From: Gemmobacter caeni
GTDB lineage: Bacteria; Pseudomonadota; Alphaproteobacteria; Rhodobacterales; Rhodobacteraceae
Reading direction: 5' to 3'
DNA length: 64,000 bases
Assembly (NCBI RefSeq): GCF_003054195.1
Contig: NZ_QBKP01000016.1
Span: 1 to 64,000, forward strand
Shown: positions 26,711-35,043 of the stretch, one piece after another
Position numbering within the stretch: the stretch's first letter is position 1
Layout of the letters: every line of letters begins with the position of its first letter
Made by a program: the position numbers and the translations under genes
The notes under the pieces: generated by a model
What the model was told of the DNA's origin: nothing
What the model saw: the letters and a program-made list of their open reading frames with translations, nothing else
The model's database searches: none

Positions 26711-27964
26711 ATGAAACGCATCCTTCTGCCCGCCCTTCTGTCGACCGCCGCCCTGCCTGCCTTCGCCGTGACCGAGGCCGAGGTCGTCAAGACCTATGCC
26801 GATATCGCTCAGGCCGGGTACGGTGACAGCCTTGCCACGGCGAAGGCGCTGCAAACGGCAGTGGATGCGCTGATTGCCACTCCGTCGGAGGCCACGCTCC
26901 AGGCCGCGCGCAGCGCCTGGCTTGCAGCCCGCGTGCCCTATCAGCAGACCGAGGCCTTCCGCTTCGGCAATCCGGTGGTCGATGACTGGGAGGGCCGGGT
27001 GAATTCCTGGCCGCTGGACGAGGGGCTGATCGACTATGTCGACCCCGGCTATGGCCAGTCCGAGGAAAACCCGTTGTCCACGCTGAACGTGATCGCGACG
27101 CCGAAGTTCAGCATCGGCAGCACCGAAGTGGATGCCACCACGATCACGCCCGCGCTGATCAGGGAAACCCTGCACGAGGCTGACGGGATCGAGGCCAATG
27201 TGGCTTCGGGCTATCACGCCATCGAATTCATGCTCTGGGGGCAGGATCTGAATGGCACCGCGCCGGGGGCGGGCAACCGCCCGTACACCGATTACCTCAC
27301 CGGCGACGGCTGCACCGGCGGCAATTGCGACCGGAGGGGTGCCTATCTGAAAGCCGCGACCAACCTTCTGGTGGCGGATCTGGAAGAAATGGCGGGCGAC
27401 TGGGCCGAAGGTGGTGCAGCCCGCGCCGTGGTGACTGACGATCCGGCCAAGGGCGTGCAGGCTATCCTGATGGGTATGGGCTCGCTGTCCTACGGCGAGC
27501 TGGCGGGCGAGCGGATGAAACTGGGCCTGATGCTGAACGACCCCGAGGAGGAGCATGATTGCTTCTCGGACAATACCCATAACAGCCATTACTACGATGG
27601 TGTCGGCATTCGGAACGTCTATCTGGCCAGCTATACCCGGCCCGATGGCAGCACGGTTTCCGGCCCTTCGCTGTCGGAACTGGTGGCAGAGAAGGATGGC
27701 GCGCTGGATACCGAACTGCGCGCGCGGCTCGACGCTTCGGTAGAGGCTCTGGGCGCGGTCAAGGCAGCGGCCGAGGGCGGCTTTGCCTATGACCAGATGC
27801 TTGCTCCGGGCGACAAGAAGGGCGAGGCGCTGATCATGGGTGCCGTCGATGCACTGGTGACGCAGACCGCCTCGATCGAGCGTGTCGTGCGCCTGCTGGG
27901 CATTTCGGGGACAGCGTTCGAAGGCTCTGACAGTCTCGACAACCCCGACGCCGTTTTCCAGTGA
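26711..27964 (+). CDS. Imelysin-family iron-regulated protein (IrpA/IcmP-like)
   Basis: Encodes 417 residues with a signal peptide (cut near residue 19). The imelysin GxHxxE motif is GYHAIE at 167-172, followed by FMLWGQDLNG; SDNTHNSHYYDGVGIRN is a second family block. These periplasmic or lipid-anchored proteins are induced by iron limitation and are linked to iron uptake (EfeO relatives). In Pseudomonas the related icmP lies with a di-heme protein, a second imelysin and DUF1513, as here, but in this window bfd and bfr are inserted in between. Confidence 0.9.
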   Translation: MKRILLPALLSTAALPAFAVTEAEVVKTYADIAQAGYGDSLATAKALQTAVDALIATPSEATLQAARSAWLAARVPYQQTEAFRFGNPVVDDWEGRVNSWPLDEGLIDYVDPGYGQSEENPLSTLNVIATPKFSIGSTEVDATTITPALIRETLHEADGIEANVASGYHAIEFMLWGQDLNGTAPGAGNRPYTDYLTGDGCTGGNCDRRGAYLKAATNLLVADLEEMAGDWAEGGAARAVVTDDPAKGVQAILMGMGSLSYGELAGERMKLGLMLNDPEEEHDCFSDNTHNSHYYDGVGIRNVYLASYTRPDGSTVSGPSLSELVAEKDGALDTELRARLDASVEALGAVKAAAEGGFAYDQMLAPGDKKGEALIMGAVDALVTQTASIERVVRLLGISGTAFEGSDSLDNPDAVFQ

Positions 27965-27970
27965 TCCCGC

Positions 27971-27995
27971 AAGGGGGCGACACACGCGCCCCCTT
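27971..27995 (+). terminator. Hairpin between imelysin and bfd
   Basis: AAGGGGGCG and CGCCCCCTT pair around a 7-base loop seven bases after the imelysin stop. Only a short T run follows; it may reduce read-through into bfd. Confidence 0.5.
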
Positions 27996-28018
27996 CCCCC
28001 CTCCGGGCCGAGGTTGCC

Positions 28019-28270
28019 ATGATCGTCTGCCACTGCATGAATATCACCGATCACGAGATCCGCGCCGCCGTCGACTGGATGCGCGCCGCCGATCCTGAAA
28101 CCATCGTAACCCCCGGCAAGATCTATCACGCGCTTGGTAAGCGGGCCGATTGCGGCGGCTGCATGCCCCTGCTGCTGGATACGATGCGGTCCTGCGACAG
28201 TTTCGGTGTTGCCGACCAACCCGCCCGCCCGCCCGTGCTGACCGCAATGCGTCAGCGCCGGATCGGCTGA
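28019..28270 (+). CDS. bfd: Bacterioferritin-associated ferredoxin
   Basis: Encodes 83 residues, longer than the usual 64 because of a C-terminal tail. The [2Fe-2S] ligands are C4, C6, C45 and C48 (CHC and CGGC). Bfd docks on bacterioferritin and reduces the heme to mobilise stored iron. It lies just upstream of an Irr box and bfr, so both release and storage genes are together. Confidence 0.93.
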   Translation: MIVCHCMNITDHEIRAAVDWMRAADPETIVTPGKIYHALGKRADCGGCMPLLLDTMRSCDSFGVADQPARPPVLTAMRQRRIG

Positions 28271-28281
28271 AGTTCGCAATT

Positions 28282-28298
28282 TTTAGAATTATTCTAAA
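28282..28298 (+). promoter_or_regulatory. Irr box (iron control element)
   Basis: TTTAGAATTATTCTAAA is a perfect 8-1-8 inverted repeat and matches the iron control element bound by the heme-sensing regulator Irr in alphaproteobacteria. It is about 105 bases before the bfr start. Irr represses bacterioferritin genes when iron is scarce. Confidence 0.88.
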
Positions 28299-28403
28299 TT
28301 ATGCCGCCCACCCATGGACAGGCTGCGGACAGTGGCATAGCGTTTCATTCACACGAAGCCCGTCGGGATGCCTGCGCAGCCCGAGCAACGAATGAGGAAC
28401 CCC

Positions 28404-28889
28404 ATGAAAGGCGATGCAAAGGTCATCGAATATCTGAATGCCGCGCTGCGCTCCGAACTGACGGCGGTCAGCCAGTACTGGCTGCATTACCGGCTTCAGG
28501 AAGATTGGGGCTTTGGTCATCTGGCCGACAAGTCGCGCGCCGAAAGCATCGAGGAAATGCAGCACGCCGACCGGCTGATCGCGCGGATCATCTTCCTTGA
28601 GGGTCATCCGAACCTGCAAAAGCTTGACCCGCTGCGCATCGGCCAGACCGTGAAGGAAACGCTGGAATGCGATCTGGCGGGTGAACATGACGCCCGCACC
28701 CTGTATATCGAGGCGCGCAAGCATTGCGATGCGGTGGGTGATTTCGTCAGCCGCGCCCTGTTCGATGCGCTGATCGCCGACGAGGAAGGCCATATCGACT
28801 TCCTTGAAACCCAGCTTGGTCTTTACGAGAAACTGGGCGAAGAGAAATACGGCCTGCTGAACGCCAAACCCGCCAGCCAGGCGGAATGA
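28404..28889 (+). CDS. bfr: Bacterioferritin
   Basis: Encodes 161 residues. Ferroxidase ligands E18, E51 and H54 and the heme ligand M52 are present ([11 protein letters not shown]), as are later E and H ligands in DLAGEHDAR and [10 protein letters not shown]. Twenty-four subunits form an iron-storing shell with heme between dimers. An Irr box precedes it, so it is repressed under iron starvation. Confidence 0.96.
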   Translation: MKGDAKVIEYLNAALRSELTAVSQYWLHYRLQEDWGFGHLADKSRAESIEEMQHADRLIARIIFLEGHPNLQKLDPLRIGQTVKETLECDLAGEHDARTLYIEARKHCDAVGDFVSRALFDALIADEEGHIDFLETQLGLYEKLGEEKYGLLNAKPASQAE

Positions 28890-28894
28890 GCGCA

Positions 28895-28919
28895 GGCGGG
28901 GCCAGCCACCGGCCCCGCC
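28895..28919 (+). terminator. Hairpin after bfr
   Basis: GGCGGGGCC and GGCCCCGCC form a strong 9-bp stem with a 7-base loop five bases after the bfr stop. There is no long T-tract. Confidence 0.55.
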
Positions 28920-29041
28920 CCTTCACAGGAAAGTGTCAGCGTCAGAGCCTTGACGCGGCACCGTGTGAAAACGACGCATTGCGCGCGGCAAAAACTCCCG
29001 ATAAAAAAACTCGGGATACGCCCTGACGCATCGGCACTCAC

Positions 29042-30556
29042 ATGACTTACCGCCTCGCCTTTACGGCTGCGCTTCTGCTTGCAGCCCCCGCCATGGCCCA
29101 GACGCTTGACGACCGGCACCTGCCCGTCCTCCCCCGCACCAAGGCCGAAACCGCCCGCATCGCCCGCGTGCTTGCGCCCCCTACCGATTTCAGTGCGCCT
29201 GAGAAGTTCGAGGCGAAACCCGGCGGCGCCGCGACCACCCGCGCCATCGCCACCGCCGATGCCTTTTCGCAAAGCTCGGAAAACATGCCCTTCGCCCGCG
29301 AGATGGATTTCAAATTGGGCAACGGGCTGTTCCGCAAGACCTGGGTCGCGGCGCCTTCCTCGACCAAGGCCAGCGACGGGCTGGGCCCCTTCTACAATGC
29401 CCGCGCCTGTCAGGATTGCCATATCAAGGACGGGCGTGGCCATACGCCCGAGGGCGCGGACGAGCCGCGGGTGTCGATCTTCCTGCGGCTCTCGGTGCCC
29501 GGCGGCAATCCGGTGCCCGAGATAGCCGATTACATCGCCACAAGCCCCGAACCGACCTATGGCGGCCAGTTGCAGGACTTCGCAGCCCCCGGCCTGACAC
29601 CCGAAGGACGCATGGGCATCGACTGGCGCGAAGAGCCGGTGACGCTGGCCGATGGCACAGTGGTTTCCCTGCGCCACCCGACCTATCGGTTCGAGGCCCC
29701 CGCCAACGGCCCGCTGGCCCCGGACATCCAGCTTTCACCGCGCGTGGCGCCGCAGATGATTGGCCTCGGTCTGCTGGAGGCGATTCCGGCGGCTGACATC
29801 CTTGCCCATGCCGACCCAGAGGATGCTGATGGCGATGGCATCTCGGGCCGCCCGAATATCGTGATGAGTGCGGAATATGGCGCACCGATGCTGGGCCGTT
29901 TTGGCCACAAGGCCGGTGCGCCGACGATCAAGGAACAAAGCGCAGGCGCCTTCGCGGGGGACATGGGGCTTTCCACCCCGTTGCATCCCGATCCCTGGGG
30001 GGATTGCACCGCCGCGCAGACCGCCTGCCGCACGGCGCCGCACGGGCAGGAACCCGACATCCGTGACGGGCTGGAGGTTGATGCGCAAAGCCTTGATCTG
30101 GTCACCTTCTATTCCCGCAACCTCGCCGTGCCGGAACGGCGCGGGCTGGATGATCCGCAAGTCCTGCGCGGGAAAGAAATCTTCTATCAGGCACAATGCG
30201 CCGCCTGCCATGTGCCGAAATTCGTCACCAACCGGCTGAAGGACCAGCCGGAACAAAGCTTCCAGCTGATCTGGCCCTTCACTGACCTGTTGCTGCATGA
30301 CATGGGCGAGGGTCTGGCCGACAACCGCCCCGAAGGCCGCGCCACTGGCCGCGAATGGCGCACCGCCCCCCTGTGGGGCATCGGTCTGACCGAACAGGTT
30401 TCCGGCCACAGCCAGTTCCTGCATGATGGCCGCGCGCGCACGATACTGGAGGCCATCCTCTGGCACGGCGGCGAAGCCGAAGCTGCCCGTGACATGGTTG
30501 TCAACCTTCCCACCGGGGACCGCGAGGCCCTCATCGCCTATCTGGAGAGCCTGTGA
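29042..30556 (+). CDS. Di-heme oxidoreductase of the iron-uptake cluster
   Basis: Encodes 504 residues with a signal peptide (cut near residue 20). Two cytochrome c sites are visible: CQDCH (123-127) and CAACH (386-390). FYNARACQDCH, GRFGHKAGAPTIKEQSAGAF and LWGIGLTEQVSGHSQFLHDG are family blocks of the 'di-heme oxidoreductase' (COG3488) group. A periplasmic redox role in iron uptake is inferred from context. The stop overlaps the second imelysin start (TGATG). Confidence 0.88.
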   Translation: MTYRLAFTAALLLAAPAMAQTLDDRHLPVLPRTKAETARIARVLAPPTDFSAPEKFEAKPGGAATTRAIATADAFSQSSENMPFAREMDFKLGNGLFRKTWVAAPSSTKASDGLGPFYNARACQDCHIKDGRGHTPEGADEPRVSIFLRLSVPGGNPVPEIADYIATSPEPTYGGQLQDFAAPGLTPEGRMGIDWREEPVTLADGTVVSLRHPTYRFEAPANGPLAPDIQLSPRVAPQMIGLGLLEAIPAADILAHADPEDADGDGISGRPNIVMSAEYGAPMLGRFGHKAGAPTIKEQSAGAFAGDMGLSTPLHPDPWGDCTAAQTACRTAPHGQEPDIRDGLEVDAQSLDLVTFYSRNLAVPERRGLDDPQVLRGKEIFYQAQCAACHVPKFVTNRLKDQPEQSFQLIWPFTDLLLHDMGEGLADNRPEGRATGREWRTAPLWGIGLTEQVSGHSQFLHDGRARTILEAILWHGGEAEAARDMVVNLPTGDREALIAYLESL

Positions 30557-31515
30557 TGATCCGTCTCTGCCTGTCTGCCCTGCTGCTGACCACCGCCCTG
30601 CCCGCCCATGCCGATGTGGCCGAGGCGGTGAAGAAACACGCTCTGCCCGGCTATGCCCGTTTCGCGGAAAAGACCGCCGCCCTCGCCGCACTGGACACTT
30701 GCGAGACCGAGCCGTTGCAGGCCGCCTGGAACGAGGCTTTCGATGCCTGGCTGGGCGTCGCCCATCTGCGGCTGGGTCCGGTCGAGGAAGATGGCCGCGT
30801 GCTGGCCATCGCCTTCTGGCCCGATCCGAAGGGGCTGGGCCAGAAACAGCAGCGCGCCTTGCTGGAAGCGGCTGACACTGCTGCGCTGACACCGGATCGG
30901 ATGGCCGAACAATCGGTGGCGGCGCGGGGTTTCTTCGCACTCGAACGGCTGCTCTGGCCCACCGAGCCGCCGCAGGGCGATTACGCTTGCGCCCTGACCC
31001 ATGCCACAGCAAAGGATCTGGCGCGGATGGCGGCGGAAATCGACGGCGAATGGAAAAAGGGCTTTGCCGAAACGCTGATCAACCCCCGCCCCGATGGCCG
31101 CTACCTGAACCGCAGCGAAACCCGGCAGGCGCTGTTCACCGCGCTGGTTACCGGGATCGAGTTCAACGCAGACAGCCGGGTTGGCCGCCCGCTGGGCACG
31201 CTGGACCGCCCGCGCCCCGAACGCGCCGAAGCGCGACTTTCCGGCCGCAGCCTGCGTGACATCACCCTCTCGCTGGAGGCGCTGCGCGGGCTGGCCCATC
31301 AACTGCATGATCCGCTGCCGCAGACCGATGCCGCTTTCGACCGCGCGCTGAAACAGGCCGAAAAGGTCGATCTGGCCCGGCTGGACGACTCCGGCATGTG
31401 GCTGAAAGCCCAGATCCTGCAACAGAACATCAAGGCCATTGCAGAAACCGCTGTCATCGAACTCGCCCCCGCGCTGGGGTCGTCGGTCGGTTTCAACTCG
31501 GCCGACGGGGATTGA
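30556..31515 (+). CDS. Second imelysin-family protein
   Basis: Encodes 319 residues from ATG 30556 with a signal peptide (cut near DAHA, residue 20). The fold is as in imelysin, but the GxHxxE motif is changed to ARGFFALERLLW, so the His is missing. This is a feature of the second imelysin in related clusters. It overlaps the di-heme gene and is followed by DUF1513 after four bases. Confidence 0.86.
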   Translation: MIRLCLSALLLTTALPAHADVAEAVKKHALPGYARFAEKTAALAALDTCETEPLQAAWNEAFDAWLGVAHLRLGPVEEDGRVLAIAFWPDPKGLGQKQQRALLEAADTAALTPDRMAEQSVAARGFFALERLLWPTEPPQGDYACALTHATAKDLARMAAEIDGEWKKGFAETLINPRPDGRYLNRSETRQALFTALVTGIEFNADSRVGRPLGTLDRPRPERAEARLSGRSLRDITLSLEALRGLAHQLHDPLPQTDAAFDRALKQAEKVDLARLDDSGMWLKAQILQQNIKAIAETAVIELAPALGSSVGFNSADGD

Positions 31516-31519
31516 TCCG

Positions 31520-32590
31520 ATGCAACGCCGCGCTTTCCTTGCGACCCTCGCCGCCGCAGCCGCCACGCCCCGGCTCAGCTGGGCCGATGCCGGAAGCCCC
31601 GCCTATCTGGCTGCCGCGCGCCTGCCCGATGGCAGCTATGCGCTGCATGGGTTGACCGTGGCGGGTGAAAGCCTGTTCGGCCTGCCGATGCCCGCGCGCG
31701 GCCATGCCGCCACCGCCCATCCCGAACGGCCGCTGGCCGTGGCTTTCGCCCGCCGCCCGGGCACCTTCGCGTTGGTGATCGACTGCGCCCGCGGGATCGA
31801 GACCGCGCGGCTGACCCCGCCGGAGGGTCGGCAGTTCAACGGCCATGGCACGTTTTCCGCCGATGGCGCGGTGCTTTACACCTCGGAGGTCATCGCCGAA
31901 GGCTCCGAAGGGCGGATCGGCCTGTGGGACAGCGATACCTGGCAGCGCATCGGCGAGATGCCGACCCACGGCATCGGCCCGCATGACATCCGCCGCCTGC
32001 CGATGTCGGACGATCTGCTGGTCGCCAATGGCGGCATCCGGACCGATCCGACCGACCGCACCAAGCTGAACACCGATACGATGCGGCCAAACCTTGCCCG
32101 TATCGCGCCGGACGGCACACTGGTGGCAAAGGCGGAACTGCCCGAAGGTCTGCGCCAGAACTCCACCCGTCATCTGGCACTGCTGCCCGATGGCCGCGCC
32201 GCCTGCGCTATGCAATGGGAAGGCGACAGCGCCGAAACGCCGCCCCTTCTGGCGCTGTGGCAGGCGGGCGCGCTGGCGGCCTGTCCGGTGCCCGAGACCG
32301 AGGCCGTGACCATGCAGAACTACGCAGGGTCCATCGCGCATAGCCCCGAGACCGGCGAGATCGCCCTGACCTCGCCGCGCGGCGGGGCGGTGCAGGTCTT
32401 TGCTGCCGACGGCAGCTTCAGGGCCAGCTTCCGCCGTGCCGATGCCTGCGGCATCGCTGCCGGGCCGGGCGGGTTCGTGGTGACGGATGGTAATGGCGCT
32501 GTGCTGGCCCTGACGGGTTCCGGCCTGCGCCCGCTGGCCAGTCATACCCTGAACTGGGACAACCATCTCATCGCGCTGGAGCGGACCTGA
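31520..32590 (+). CDS. DUF1513 protein of the iron-uptake cluster
   Basis: Encodes 356 residues with a Tat-like/ordinary signal peptide (RRAFLATLAAAAATPRLSWA). The repeated beta-strand pattern (GHGTFSADGAVLYTSE, GIGPHDIRRL, RHLALLPDGRAACAMQW) indicates a seven-bladed propeller of the DUF1513 family. It ends the imelysin/di-heme/imelysin/DUF1513 set. Function unknown; an iron or heme-related role is inferred from context. Confidence 0.88.
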   Translation: MQRRAFLATLAAAAATPRLSWADAGSPAYLAAARLPDGSYALHGLTVAGESLFGLPMPARGHAATAHPERPLAVAFARRPGTFALVIDCARGIETARLTPPEGRQFNGHGTFSADGAVLYTSEVIAEGSEGRIGLWDSDTWQRIGEMPTHGIGPHDIRRLPMSDDLLVANGGIRTDPTDRTKLNTDTMRPNLARIAPDGTLVAKAELPEGLRQNSTRHLALLPDGRAACAMQWEGDSAETPPLLALWQAGALAACPVPETEAVTMQNYAGSIAHSPETGEIALTSPRGGAVQVFAADGSFRASFRRADACGIAAGPGGFVVTDGNGAVLALTGSGLRPLASHTLNWDNHLIALERT

Positions 32591-32678
32591 CAGGAACCGG
32601 GGGATATGATCAAATCCCCCCCTTGCATCCCGACCCGCCGCATGCTCATCCTCGGCCCGCAACAGGCGGGAGGCGCGG

Positions 32679-33647
32679 ATGCGAGTCTTCATCAACGGCT
32701 TTGGCCGGATCGGGCGGTCGGTGCTGCGCGCCTGGGCAAAGGGCGCTGGCGCAGGGATCGAGATTGTCGGGATCAATGACATCGCCGCGCCCGAAATGTG
32801 CGCCTACCTCTTTGAATTTGACAGTGTCTTCGGCCCCTATCCCGGCCATGTGGCGCTGGAGCCCGGCGCGCTGGTGATCGACGGGCGCGCGATTCCGCTG
32901 CACCGCACGCCAGACATTTCCAGCCTTGATCTGTCCGGCGCCGATCTGGTGATGGAATGCACGGGCCGCGCCGACAGCCGCGCAGTGGCGGAGCGCGGGC
33001 TGAAGGCCGGCGCACGGCGGGTGCTGATCTCCGGCCCCTCGAAAGCCGCGGACCTGACGCTGGTTCTGGGCGCCAATGACGCGGCGCTGGCGGATCAGGC
33101 GATCGTGTCGAACGCCTCCTGCACCACCAATGCGCTGGCGCCGCTGGCGCGGCTGATCCATGCGCATTGGGGCATCGTCACCGGGTCAATGACCACGATC
33201 CATTGCTATACCGGCAGCCAGCCCACGGTGGACGCGCCTGCCGCCGATTTCGCGCGGTCGCGCGCCGCGGCGCTGAGCATGGTGCCCACCACGACATCCG
33301 CGCAACGATTGGTCGATCTGGTCCTGCCCGATCTGGCGGGACGGCTGGAGGGGTCAGCCGTGCGGGTGCCGACGGCCAGCGTTTCGGCAGTGGATCTCTG
33401 TGTCATGACCGAACGTCCGGCCGAGGTGGAGGCGGTGAATGCCGCTTTCCGTGCGGCGGGCGGCGTGATCGGTGCGACCGACCGGCCGCTGGTCTCTACG
33501 GATCTGCGGGCGCGGGCGGAAAGCATCGTCATGGCCTGCCCGGAAACCCGCGTCACGCGCGGCGGCATGCTGCGCGTGTTCGGCTGGTATGATAATGAAT
33601 GGGGCTTTTCCAACCGGATGCTGGATGTTGCCCGGCTGATGGGCTGA
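32679..33647 (+). CDS. gap: Glyceraldehyde-3-phosphate dehydrogenase
   Basis: Encodes 322 residues. NAD-binding INGFGRIGRS, active-site SNASCTTN, and C-terminal WYDNEWGFSNRM are present. The usual HAYTNDQ is HCYTGSQ, which indicates one of the second-copy (GapB-like) enzymes of this family; reaction direction and cofactor may differ from the glycolytic copy. It stands alone, followed by a half copy of the extragenic palindrome. Confidence 0.9.
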   Translation: MRVFINGFGRIGRSVLRAWAKGAGAGIEIVGINDIAAPEMCAYLFEFDSVFGPYPGHVALEPGALVIDGRAIPLHRTPDISSLDLSGADLVMECTGRADSRAVAERGLKAGARRVLISGPSKAADLTLVLGANDAALADQAIVSNASCTTNALAPLARLIHAHWGIVTGSMTTIHCYTGSQPTVDAPAADFARSRAAALSMVPTTTSAQRLVDLVLPDLAGRLEGSAVRVPTASVSAVDLCVMTERPAEVEAVNAAFRAAGGVIGATDRPLVSTDLRARAESIVMACPETRVTRGGMLRVFGWYDNEWGFSNRMLDVARLMG

Positions 33648-33669
33648 CGGCGCGGGGCGGGGGTGCGGA

Positions 33670-33710
33670 CCGGGGCTCTGCCCCGGACCCCGGAGTATTT
33701 TGACAAGAAG
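33670..33710. repeat. Composite extragenic palindrome, copy 2 (half)
   Basis: Hairpin CCGGGGC-TCT-GCCCCGG (33670-33686) is followed by GGAGTATTTTGACAAGAAG (33692-33710). It matches one arm of the elements at 11777 and 57322. It lies between the convergent gap and aminotransferase genes. Confidence 0.75.
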
Positions 33711-33719
33711 CAACGGGAT

Positions 33720-35033
33720 TTAGCCCGGGCGGCGCAGGACGCGCTGCATCTTGTCGAGGAAGAAGGCGACATTGTCGGGGCTGAAGGTCAGCGGCGGGCG
33801 GATTTTCAGCACATGGCCCTGCGGGCCGGTGGCCGAGATCAGCACGCCCTCATCGCGCAAGCCGTTCACGATGCGGGCGGCGCGGGCCGCGTCGGGGGCG
33901 CCATCGGCCACGATGTCTAGGCCGAGGAACAGGCCTGCCGCGCGCAGATCGCCCAGGGTGGCGTGGTCTTTCGCGAGGCTTTGCAGGCCGTCGGCAAAGA
34001 GCGCGCCGGTGGTGCGGGAATTGGCGATCAGCCCTTCGTTCGTGATCACGTCCAGCACCGCATTGGCCACCGCCGCCGCCACGGCATTGCCGCCAAAGGT
34101 GTTGAAATAGCGGGCGTGACCGGCAAATTCGGCCACGACCTCAGGTCGGACGGCGAGGCCTGCGACCGGATAGCCATTGCCCATCGGTTTGCCCATCGAC
34201 ACCATGTCGGGCACCACGCCATGCCGGGCGAAGCCCCACATGCCAGCGCCGGTACGACCGAAGCCGGGTTGCACCTCGTCGGCGATGAACAGGCCACCGG
34301 CGGCGCGGATTGCCTCAACAGCGGGGGCAAGGCAGCCGGGCGGATCGGCGAAAATGCCGTCGGAGGAGAAGATGGTGTCGACGATCAGCGCAGCGGGGCG
34401 GATACCGTGGCGCGCGAGATCGGCGATGGCGGTCTGCACAGCCTGCGCGAAGCCTGCCCCCACGTCGTGGCCAAGGCGGCGCGGATCGGGCGGCGGCACC
34501 ACGCGGACATGGGTGCCCAGCGGCACGCCCGCGCCCAGCGAGGGCGAGAATTCGGCCACGTTCTGCGTGACGCCGTGATAGGCGTTTTCGGTGACGATGA
34601 TGCCGGTGCCGCCGGTATGCGCCCGCGCGATGCGCAATGCGAGATCATTGGCCTCGGACCCGGTGCAGGTGAACATCATATGGCCCAGCGTCGCGGGCAT
34701 CGTGGCCAGCAGGCGCTCGGCGAGGGTCAGCACGGTTTCGTGGAGGTAGCGGGTGTGGCTGGCGAAGACCGCCGCCTGATCGGCCATGGCAGCCACGATA
34801 CGCGGGTGGCAATGGCCGCAGGAGGCGACATTGTTGTAGGTATCCAGATACTTGCGGCCCTGTGCGTCATACAGCCAGACACCCTCGCCCCGCACCAGAT
34901 GCAGCGGGTGTTCGTAGAAGAGCCGGTAGGCCGGGCCAAGCGCCGCCTGACGGCGCGCGACCAGTGCGGCTTCCTCGGGCGGCAGATCGACCGCACCGGG
35001 GCGGAAGGCGTTGGGCATGGTCTCGCGGGTCAT
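33720..35033 (-). CDS. Class III aminotransferase, phospho-lyase (AGXT2L) type
   Basis: Encodes 437 residues. It has YNNVASCGHCHP, ADEVQPGFGRTG, VSMGKPMGNGYPVAG with the PLP Lys, FNTFGGN and a LKIRPPLTFS ending. These match the AGXT2L subgroup whose vertebrate members split phosphoethanolamine or 5-phosphohydroxylysine rather than transaminate. The gene lies ten bases after an APH-type kinase, the partner expected for such a route. The exact substrate is not known from sequence. Confidence 0.8.
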   Translation of the reverse strand: MTRETMPNAFRPGAVDLPPEEAALVARRQAALGPAYRLFYEHPLHLVRGEGVWLYDAQGRKYLDTYNNVASCGHCHPRIVAAMADQAAVFASHTRYLHETVLTLAERLLATMPATLGHMMFTCTGSEANDLALRIARAHTGGTGIIVTENAYHGVTQNVAEFSPSLGAGVPLGTHVRVVPPPDPRRLGHDVGAGFAQAVQTAIADLARHGIRPAALIVDTIFSSDGIFADPPGCLAPAVEAIRAAGGLFIADEVQPGFGRTGAGMWGFARHGVVPDMVSMGKPMGNGYPVAGLAVRPEVVAEFAGHARYFNTFGGNAVAAAVANAVLDVITNEGLIANSRTTGALFADGLQSLAKDHATLGDLRAAGLFLGLDIVADGAPDAARAARIVNGLRDEGVLISATGPQGHVLKIRPPLTFSPDNVAFFLDKMQRVLRRPG

Positions 35034-35043
35034 TCTGGCCTCG

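Noticed and set aside
26651-28279. 542-codon minus-strand frame opposite imelysin and bfd
   Set aside because: The plus strand holds two recognised genes with signal peptide and Fe-S ligands; the minus frame has no motif.
32679-33647. Erythrose-4-phosphate dehydrogenase instead of GAPDH
   Set aside because: The SNASCTTN site is shared, but the WYDNEWGFSNRM ending and overall pattern fit GAPDH better; the altered HCYTGSQ block keeps some doubt.
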